Shown here: piece after piece, positions 58,453 through 64,000 of the stretch
How the letters are laid out: every line of letters begins with the position of its first letter
Numbering within the stretch: the stretch's first letter is position 1
From: Planotetraspora silvatica
Lineage (GTDB): Bacteria; Actinomycetota; Actinomycetes; Streptosporangiales; Streptosporangiaceae
DNA: 64,000 bases
Reading direction: 5' to 3'
Assembly: GCF_016863315.1 (NCBI RefSeq)
Contig: NZ_BOOQ01000003.1
Span: forward strand, 409,554-473,553
Position numbers and translations under genes: made by a program
The notes under the pieces: generated by a model
Seen by the model: only the letters and a program-made list of their open reading frames with translations
What the model was told of the DNA's origin: nothing
The model's database searches: none

Positions 58453-58632
58453 CCGTTCAGGGGGAAGGAAAGATGGGGACAAACTGGTACGGTCTCCGTG
58501 AACACTCCCACCCCAGGGCGCGGGCCCACAAGATCCCCATCGTGCGCGCGCGGGCTGAATCGCCGGGATTCCCCCTCGGACGATCACCCGTTTCATTACC
58601 CTGGGAAAGCCACGGAGGAAGGGCGGTGTCGC

Positions 58633-59973
58633 GTGGATCGGTGTGCGCTGTTCGTTGATGCCGGCTATTTGCTGGCTGATGGCGCGATGGCCGTGCACGG
58701 GACCCGCCATCGCGAGGCCGTCTCCTGGGACTTCGCCGGTCTTTTGCAACTCCTGACCAACCTTTCGCGAGAGCGCACCGGGCTGCCGATGTTGCGCTGC
58801 TACTGGTACGAGGCGACGGTCGAGGGCCGCAGGACTCCTGAGCACGACGTGCTGGCCGACATCCCGGGTCTCAAGCTCCGTCTGGGCCGCATCCGGCCGG
58901 GCAGGCGTGAGGGCGTCGACGCCCAGGTGCACCGCGATCTCATGACGCTGGCCCGCAACAACGCGGTCTGCGACGCGGTGGTGGTCAGCGGCGACGAGGA
59001 TCTCGCGCAGGTGGTCAGCGACGCCCAGGACCTCGGCATCCGGGTGACGGTCGTGCACATCGCGGCCGACGGAAGCTGGGCGGTCTCCCGCACGCTCCGC
59101 CAGGAGTGCGACGACCTCATCGAGATCGGTTCCGGGCATCTCCGCCCGTACGTCAATCTCCTCGCCGGTGCCGATCAGGGGCATTCCTCCGGAAACGGCC
59201 AGCATCACCAGCCCTCGCCGAACGGCCAGCCGCGGGGCAACGGTGTCGTGCCCCTCGCCAACGGCTCGCCGGGCGCGGGCGGGGTCCCTCTGGCGAACGG
59301 CTCCCAGGGTGGCGTGGTGCCGCTGGCGAACGGTTCACAGGCGGGAGGCAGGTCGTCCAACGCCGCCCACGCGCGGCCCGCGCAGCCCTCCCAGCCGGCT
59401 CTTCCGGCTCCGCCGCCGCAGCAACCCGCCTACACGCAGTACACGCCCGAGCCGCAGCCCGCGCCGCCGCCCCCGCAGCCTGCGCCGCCTCCTCCTGCGC
59501 CGCCGCAGGCCCCTCCGCCGCAGGTGACCCAGGCTCCGCCGCCCACCGCCCCTCCGGTGTCGAACCCGTATTCGGCGAACACGGGGAACATGGGCAACAT
59601 GGGCAACACCGGGGGCTATCCGTCCGGTGCGGGCGCCTACTCGTCCGGCACGGGGAGTTACTCGGCGCCGCTCGGGCCGTACACCGGTCCGCAGCCCGCT
59701 CCCGTGCCGTTCCAGAGTGCGGGCACCACGACGCTGGCCGAAGCGGTGAAGGCCGCGCACAAGGAAGGCCACGACTTCGGCGACTCGGTCGCCAAGGACG
59801 CGCCCGCCCTGTGGCTGGAGGCGGTGCTCGCCCGCAAGCCGAGGATGCCCTCGGATCTCGAGGCGCGCCTGCTTCAGGGCTCGTCGTTGCCCATCGACTT
59901 CCTCCTGCACGACGAGGTCCGCCACGCTCTGCGCCGCGGTTTCTGGGATGCCCTGGAACGGGCGCGGCGCTGA
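58633..59973 (+). CDS. NYN-domain (PIN-like RNase) protein with Pro-rich linker
   Basis: About 446 residues. The NYN domain (about 1-165) has CALFVDAGYLL, VDAQVHRDLMTLARNN and DAVVVSGDEDLAQVV, providing the conserved Asp cluster of this RNase fold. A low-complexity centre contains three PLANGS repeats and long Pro/Gln/Ala runs. A conserved helical tail (GHDFGDSVAKDAPALWLEAVLARKP) follows, suggesting a partner-binding module. GTG 58633 is chosen, with GGAGGAAGG somewhat far upstream. RNA target unknown. Confidence 0.85.
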   Translation: MDRCALFVDAGYLLADGAMAVHGTRHREAVSWDFAGLLQLLTNLSRERTGLPMLRCYWYEATVEGRRTPEHDVLADIPGLKLRLGRIRPGRREGVDAQVHRDLMTLARNNAVCDAVVVSGDEDLAQVVSDAQDLGIRVTVVHIAADGSWAVSRTLRQECDDLIEIGSGHLRPYVNLLAGADQGHSSGNGQHHQPSPNGQPRGNGVVPLANGSPGAGGVPLANGSQGGVVPLANGSQAGGRSSNAAHARPAQPSQPALPAPPPQQPAYTQYTPEPQPAPPPPQPAPPPPAPPQAPPPQVTQAPPPTAPPVSNPYSANTGNMGNMGNTGGYPSGAGAYSSGTGSYSAPLGPYTGPQPAPVPFQSAGTTTLAEAVKAAHKEGHDFGDSVAKDAPALWLEAVLARKPRMPSDLEARLLQGSSLPIDFLLHDEVRHALRRGFWDALERARR

Positions 59974-60005
59974 GCTGGACTGGTCTGTGCGGGCGCGGCG
60001 CTGAG
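59959..60005 (+). repeat. 16-bp direct repeat over the NYN gene end
   Basis: CGGGCGCGGCGCTGAG at 59959-59974 (containing the stop codon) recurs exactly at 59990-60005. It is a small local duplication between the convergent NYN and methyltransferase genes. Confidence 0.7.
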
Positions 60006-60007
60006 GC

Positions 60008-60751
60008 TCAGCCGGTGTGGCGGAGCAGGAACGTGACGAAGCCCAGGACGCCGCGGTAGCCGTTCAGCCACATCTCACGGTGGTCGAGGGCGGCCGCCAG
60101 GGCCGTGTCGCCGTCCGGGCCGGGGTGGTCGAGGGCCCAGCGGGTCAGGCTGCCGGTCCAGGACCATTCGTATTCGTCCCATTCGGCGAGTTCGCTGGTG
60201 TGCCCGTAGACGACACGGAAACCGGCGTCCTCCATGCGTGTGACGGTCCCGGGAAGGTCGGCGTAGTCGTCGAGGGTCGCGCCGAGCCGGTGCAGCAGCG
60301 GCGGCGTGGGAGGCGTCTCCCAGAAGCCCTCTCCGATCAGTGCGAGGCCGCCGGGTCGCAGGAACCGCCTGACCTCCTCCATGGTCGCGGAGAGCCCACC
60401 GAACGCGTGAGTGGCCCCGACGCACAGGACGAGGTCGTACGGCTCGGCGACGGGGAACTCGGTCGCCGGCTTCTCGTGCAGCCGGATCCTGCCGGCGAGT
60501 CCTCGGCTCTCCGCGTTCCTCGCGGCGGTGTCCAGAGCCTGCGAGGAGATGTCCACCCCGTCGGCCGTCGTCCCGGGGAAGAGTTCGAGTGCCCGCAACG
60601 TCCAGGTGGCCTCGCCGCAGCCGAGATCGAGGATGCGGGCACCGGTCTCGAGCCTGCTCAGGGTGAGGAGGCGTTCGAGGTGCGGCTCACTCACAGGTGC
60701 GGCGACGGGGTGGTCGAGGTGGGCGATGGCACTGATCGTCTGGCGGTCCAT
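60008..60751 (-). CDS. SAM-dependent methyltransferase
   Basis: About 247 residues, class I. ARILDLGCGEATWTLRALELFPG (SAM loop), DGVDISSQALDTAARNA, DLVLCVGATHAFGG and RRFLRPGGLALIGEGFWE. Substrate unknown. ATG 60751 follows GGTGGATCC; the 60787 start is less likely. The upstream region carries short tandem repeats at 60791-60848. Confidence 0.88.
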   Translation of the reverse strand: MDRQTISAIAHLDHPVAAPVSEPHLERLLTLSRLETGARILDLGCGEATWTLRALELFPGTTADGVDISSQALDTAARNAESRGLAGRIRLHEKPATEFPVAEPYDLVLCVGATHAFGGLSATMEEVRRFLRPGGLALIGEGFWETPPTPPLLHRLGATLDDYADLPGTVTRMEDAGFRVVYGHTSELAEWDEYEWSWTGSLTRWALDHPGPDGDTALAAALDHREMWLNGYRGVLGFVTFLLRHTG

Positions 60752-60790
60752 GGATCCACCATGTCCGACCTGCCCCACGTCCTCCACCGG

Positions 60791-60848
60791 TTATACGACT
60801 TGGACGACTTAGACGACTTATACGACGCCGGCCTTATACGACGTCGGC
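60791..60848 (+). repeat. Short tandem repeats upstream of the methyltransferase gene
   Basis: TTATACGAC occurs three times, interspersed with GACGACTTA-type units, and TTATACGACGCCGGCC is directly followed by TTATACGACGTCGGCC. Lies between the divergent methyltransferase promoter and the end of the response regulator gene. AT-rich repeats of this kind could be binding sites. Confidence 0.65.
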
Positions 60849-60853
60849 CGTGA

Positions 60854-61483
60854 TCAGGTGAGGGCGTCGAATCCGGCCCGGAGGTGGGCGACGCGGTCCG
60901 AGAGGTCCGAGAGCGTGCCCTCCATCGTCGCGTCGGCGGTCTTGCGGGCGAGATCGCGGACCCGGGCCAGTTCCTCCTCGACGGCCGTGATCCGCCTCGA
61001 CAACTCCGGCAGGACGGCGGCCTGGTCGCTCGCGCCCCCCGGCAACTCGCCGGAAAGCCGTTCGCGCAGCAGCGCCGCCTGCTCGGCGAGCCGCCGGTTC
61101 ATGTTGTAGAGCTCGACGAACACGGCGACCTTCGCCCGCAGCACCCAGGGGTCGAACGGCTTGGTGAGGTAGTCGACCGCGCCTGCGGCGTACCCGCGGA
61201 AGGCGTAGTCGGGCGCGCTGTCCACCACGGTCAGGAAGATGATCGGGATGTTGCGCGTGCGCTCTCTCCGCTTGATGTGGGCGGCCGTCTCGAAGCCGTC
61301 CATGCCGGGCATGCGCACATCGAGGAGGATGAGCGCGAACTCGGTCGCCAGCAGGGCCTTCAGCGCCTCCTCACCGGATCTGGCCCGGATGGGGACCAGG
61401 TCAAGGGAGCTGAGGATCGCCTCCAGCGCGATCAGGTTCTCCTCTCGGTCGTCGACGAGGAGGACCTTGGCGCGGTCAGGCAT
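60854..61483 (-). CDS. Response regulator with C-terminal coiled coil
   Basis: 209 residues. Receiver domain: acidic DD at 11-12, phospho-acceptor D55 in LILLDVRMPGMDGF, T85 in FLTVVD and K108 in YLTKPFDP. No DNA-binding domain; residues 125-209 are a coiled coil (RRITAVEEELARVRDLARKTADATMEG). It starts 3 bp after the hybrid kinase gene, so it is its partner and probably works by protein contact. Confidence 0.92.
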   Translation of the reverse strand: MPDRAKVLLVDDREENLIALEAILSSLDLVPIRARSGEEALKALLATEFALILLDVRMPGMDGFETAAHIKRRERTRNIPIIFLTVVDSAPDYAFRGYAAGAVDYLTKPFDPWVLRAKVAVFVELYNMNRRLAEQAALLRERLSGELPGGASDQAAVLPELSRRITAVEEELARVRDLARKTADATMEGTLSDLSDRVAHLRAGFDALT

Positions 61484-61486
61484 CGA

Positions 61487-64000
61487 TCACGCACCTTCAC
61501 GGGAATCGGGTAGGTCGGAGGCGGTCGCGTACTCCGCATTCTCGCCGGTCGCGACGCGTCCCCGGATGAGCCAGCCACGAAGGCGCTCGAGGAGCCGGTC
61601 GACGTCGACGGGCTTGGGCACGTAGTCGGAGGCGCCGGAGGCGATGCTCTTCTCCCGGTCACCGCGCATGACCTTGGCGGTCAACGCGATGATCGGCAGG
61701 TCGGCGAACTGCGGCATCTTCCTGATCGCCGACGTGGTGGCCCAGCCGTCCATCTCCGGCATCATGATGTCCATCAGCACCAGCGCGACGTCCTCGTTGC
61801 GCTCGAGTTGCTCGATGCCTTCACGGCCGTTCTCGCCGTAGACCACGACCGTGCCGTGCCGTTCGAGGACGCTGGTCAGTGCGAAGACGTTACGGATGTC
61901 GTCGTCGACGATGAGGATCTTGGCTCCGGTGAGCGGATCCTCGCCCTGCCACTCCTGGCCCTCCGCGAGCGGCTCGAGGTGGGGCAGCGGCATGTCGGTG
62001 GGCAACGGGATCTCCGGAAGGATGTCCTCGTCGTCCATCGGGGGCTCCAGGGCCCTCCGCATGCCTCCGACGGACCCGGTCGTCATCGCGCCGCCGTCAC
62101 GCGCGGCCAGCGGACCCGAGTAGGCCATCGGCAGGTAGAGGGTGAACATGCTGCCCTTGCTCGGCGTGCTGTCCACATGGATCTCGCCGCCGAGGAGACG
62201 GGCGATCTCCCGGCAGATCGACAGGCCCAGTCCTGTGCCGCCGTACTTGCGGCTGGTGGTGCCGTCCGCCTGCCGGAAGGCCTCGAAGATGACCTCCAGC
62301 TTGTCCGGCGCGATGCCGATGCCGGTGTCCACGACCTTGAAGGCGAGGATGTGGTCCGAGCCCTTCAGCGTGTCGTCGACGAAGGGCACGTTCGGCGGCG
62401 CGTGGGTGACCTCCAGCCGGACCTCGCCCTTCGGCGTGAACTTGACCGCGTTGGAGAGCAGGTTGCGCAGCACCTGCTGCATGCGCTGCTCGTCGGTGCG
62501 CAGTTCGTTCGGGACGGTGGGATCGACGTCGACCGCGAAGGCGAGCCCCTTGTCCTGCGCGAGCGGCGCGAACGTCGCCTCCATGTAGTCGACGAGCTTG
62601 GACAACGACAGCTGCTGCGGGTGGATGTCCATCCGGCCCGCCTCGACCTTGGACAGGTCGAGGATGTCGTTGATCAGCTGGAGCAGGGCGGAGCCCGCGC
62701 TGTGGATCGTCCGGGCGAACTCGACCTGCTGCGGGGTCAGGTTGCCCTCGGCGTTCTCGGTCAGCAGCTTGGCCAGCACGAGCAGGCTGTTCAGCGGCGT
62801 GCGCAGCTCATGGGACATGTTGGCGAGGAACTCGGACTTGTAGCGCGAGGACACCGCCAACTGCTCGGCGCGCTCCTCCAGAGTGCGCCGGGCCTGCTCG
62901 ATCTGGAAGTTCTGGATCTCGATCGCGCGGTTCTGCTTGGCCAGCAGCGCCGCCTTGTCCTCCAGCTCGGCGTTGGACCTGCGCAGCTCCTCCTGCTGGC
63001 GCTGGAGCTCGTCCGAGCGCTCCTGCAGCTCGGTGGCCAGGCGCTGCGACTCCTTGAGCAGGTCCTCCGTACGGGAGTTGGCGATGATCGTGTTGATCGT
63101 GACGCCGATGGTCTCCACGAGCTGGGTCAGGAAGGCCAGGTGGACCTCGCCGAACTGGTTGAACGAGGCCATCTCCAGGACGCCGAGGACCTGGTTCTCG
63201 AACAGGATCGGCAGGACCACGATCTGTGCCGGGTTGGCGCTGCTCAGCCCGGTCTCGATCGTGATGTACTCGGCCGGGACGTTCTCCAGGATGATCTGCC
63301 GGGCCTCCAGGGCGGCCTGCCCGACGATGCCCTCGCCCAGCGCGAACCGCTGGCGCGGGCTCGATCCCGGTTGGATGCCGTAGCCCGCGATGAGGCTCAG
63401 CTCGCCGTTGACGACCAGGTAGCAGGCGCCGTGGCTGGCCGTGACCAGGGGCGTCAGCTCGCTCATGATCAGCCGGGAGACCTCGATGAGATCGCGGTGA
63501 CCCTGCATGAGGCGGGAGATCCGGACCAGGTTGGACTTCAGCCAGTCCTGCTCCTCGTTGGCCTTCGTGGTGTCGCGCAGGGTCGACACCATGGTGTTGA
63601 TGTTGTCCTTGAGCTGGGCGAGCTCGCCCGGGGCCTCCACGGAGACCGACCTGGTGTGGTCGCCCCTGGCGACGGCGCTGGTCACCTCGGCGATCGCGCG
63701 GACCTGCGTGGTGAGGTTGCCCGCCAGCTCGTTGACGCTCTCGGTGAGCCGCTTCCAGGTGCCCTCCACGCCCTCGACGCGGGCCTGGCCGCCGAGCTGG
63801 CCCTCGGAACCGACCTCTCGGGCCACTCGGGTGACCTCGGAGGCGAAGGAGGAGAGCTGGTCGACCATGGTGTTGATGGTGGTCTTGAGGACCAGGATCT
63901 CGCCCTGGGCGTCCACGTCGATCTTGCGGGTGAGGTCGCCGTTGGCGACGGCGGTGGTGACCTCGCCGATGTTGCGGACCTGGTAGGTCAGGTTGGTCGT
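61487..64000 (-). CDS. Multi-HAMP hybrid sensor histidine kinase (partial, start outside window)
   Basis: The frame is open to the right edge; at least 838 residues are visible. Order from the edge: repeated HAMP units ([20 protein letters not shown], then [26 protein letters not shown]), GAF domain ([31 protein letters not shown]), a long coiled coil, HisKA ([17 protein letters not shown]), HATPase ([32 protein letters not shown]), linker, and a C-terminal receiver with [10 protein letters not shown]. It resembles cytoplasmic multi-HAMP osmosensor-type kinases. Operon with the response regulator; whether membrane helices exist lies outside the window. Confidence 0.93.
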   Translation of the reverse strand, partial: TTNLTYQVRNIGEVTTAVANGDLTRKIDVDAQGEILVLKTTINTMVDQLSSFASEVTRVAREVGSEGQLGGQARVEGVEGTWKRLTESVNELAGNLTTQVRAIAEVTSAVARGDHTRSVSVEAPGELAQLKDNINTMVSTLRDTTKANEEQDWLKSNLVRISRLMQGHRDLIEVSRLIMSELTPLVTASHGACYLVVNGELSLIAGYGIQPGSSPRQRFALGEGIVGQAALEARQIILENVPAEYITIETGLSSANPAQIVVLPILFENQVLGVLEMASFNQFGEVHLAFLTQLVETIGVTINTIIANSRTEDLLKESQRLATELQERSDELQRQQEELRRSNAELEDKAALLAKQNRAIEIQNFQIEQARRTLEERAEQLAVSSRYKSEFLANMSHELRTPLNSLLVLAKLLTENAEGNLTPQQVEFARTIHSAGSALLQLINDILDLSKVEAGRMDIHPQQLSLSKLVDYMEATFAPLAQDKGLAFAVDVDPTVPNELRTDEQRMQQVLRNLLSNAVKFTPKGEVRLEVTHAPPNVPFVDDTLKGSDHILAFKVVDTGIGIAPDKLEVIFEAFRQADGTTSRKYGGTGLGLSICREIARLLGGEIHVDSTPSKGSMFTLYLPMAYSGPLAARDGGAMTTGSVGGMRRALEPPMDDEDILPEIPLPTDMPLPHLEPLAEGQEWQGEDPLTGAKILIVDDDIRNVFALTSVLERHGTVVVYGENGREGIEQLERNEDVALVLMDIMMPEMDGWATTSAIRKMPQFADLPIIALTAKVMRGDREKSIASGASDYVPKPVDVDRLLERLRGWLIRGRVATGENAEYATASDLPDSREGA

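Noticed and set aside
58453..58632. Extra start of the NYN gene in the 180-bp gap
   Set aside because: The upstream in-frame residues are low complexity and not NYN-like; nothing else is visible in the gap.

Overview
The window is high-GC actinobacterial DNA, densely coding on both strands. A cvn-type conservon, DUF574 methyltransferase, DUF3151, CtpI-like giant P-type ATPase, multi-HAMP hybrid kinase and many leaderless GTG/ATG starts fit the Streptosporangiales (Streptosporangium / Nonomuraea / Microbispora relatives). The genus is inference. I see no rRNA, tRNA, CRISPR, phage or intact transposase.

Layout. 0.1-6.6 kb: ECF sigma factor with a SnoaL-like tail, a WYL regulator, small stress-type proteins and a two-gene HEPN/nucleotidyltransferase module. 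6.6-13.5 kb: giant P-type ATPase, STAS protein, DUF574 methyltransferase and a VOC protein. 13.5-17.5 kb: xylose locus (ROK repressor divergent from xylA-xylB). 17.6-22.4 kb: membrane protein and the conservon (kinase, roadblock, DUF742, GTPase). 22.5-26.6 kb: SDR, acyltransferase, NfeD-like/flotillin pair. 27-34.9 kb: cell-surface polysaccharide genes (UDP-GlcNAc 2-epimerase, UDP-ManNAc dehydrogenase, glycosyltransferases, exported DUF4434-like protein) and an NrtR-like protein. 35.4-42.2 kb: aminotransferase, EamA exporter, two more glycosyltransferases and a regulator. 42.3-46 kb: murA, purC, purD. 46-50.8 kb: corA, TetR/P450/ferredoxin, GDPD. 50.9-55.9 kb: purA, DUF3151, fba, dedA, DUF4115-like protein, pyrE. 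56-60.8 kb: one-protein sigma/anti-sigma/ectodomain fusion, NYN protein, methyltransferase. 60.8-64 kb: response regulator and a hybrid kinase cut by the window edge.

The most unusual feature is a family of intergenic elements not explained by any gene. Each is built from a 12-bp box, GTGATCATGCAC, repeated at exactly 53-bp steps. One arm is four boxes (171 bp). Full elements are two arms in inverted orientation: 4+4 boxes around a dyad at 47590/47591; 4+4 around an 80-bp core at 26607-27028; 4+5 around an 11-bp core at 34953-35358. A lone half element lies at 23325-23495 and a single box at 46016-46027. Intervening bases diverge except for two conserved blocks. 53 bp is about five helical turns, so boxes lie on one DNA face; this suggests a protein-bound architectural or boundary element, or a non-autonomous mobile element.

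Regulation visible in the DNA: many genes have a TANNNT hexamer 6-8 nt before GTG/ATG with no Shine-Dalgarno sequence (leaderless). Palindromes lie at the promoters of the xyl, TetR/P450, HEPN-MNT, WYL and NfeD/flotillin genes. A hairpin with a U-tract lies just before purA, and short upstream ORFs precede the UDP-ManNAc dehydrogenase and corA.
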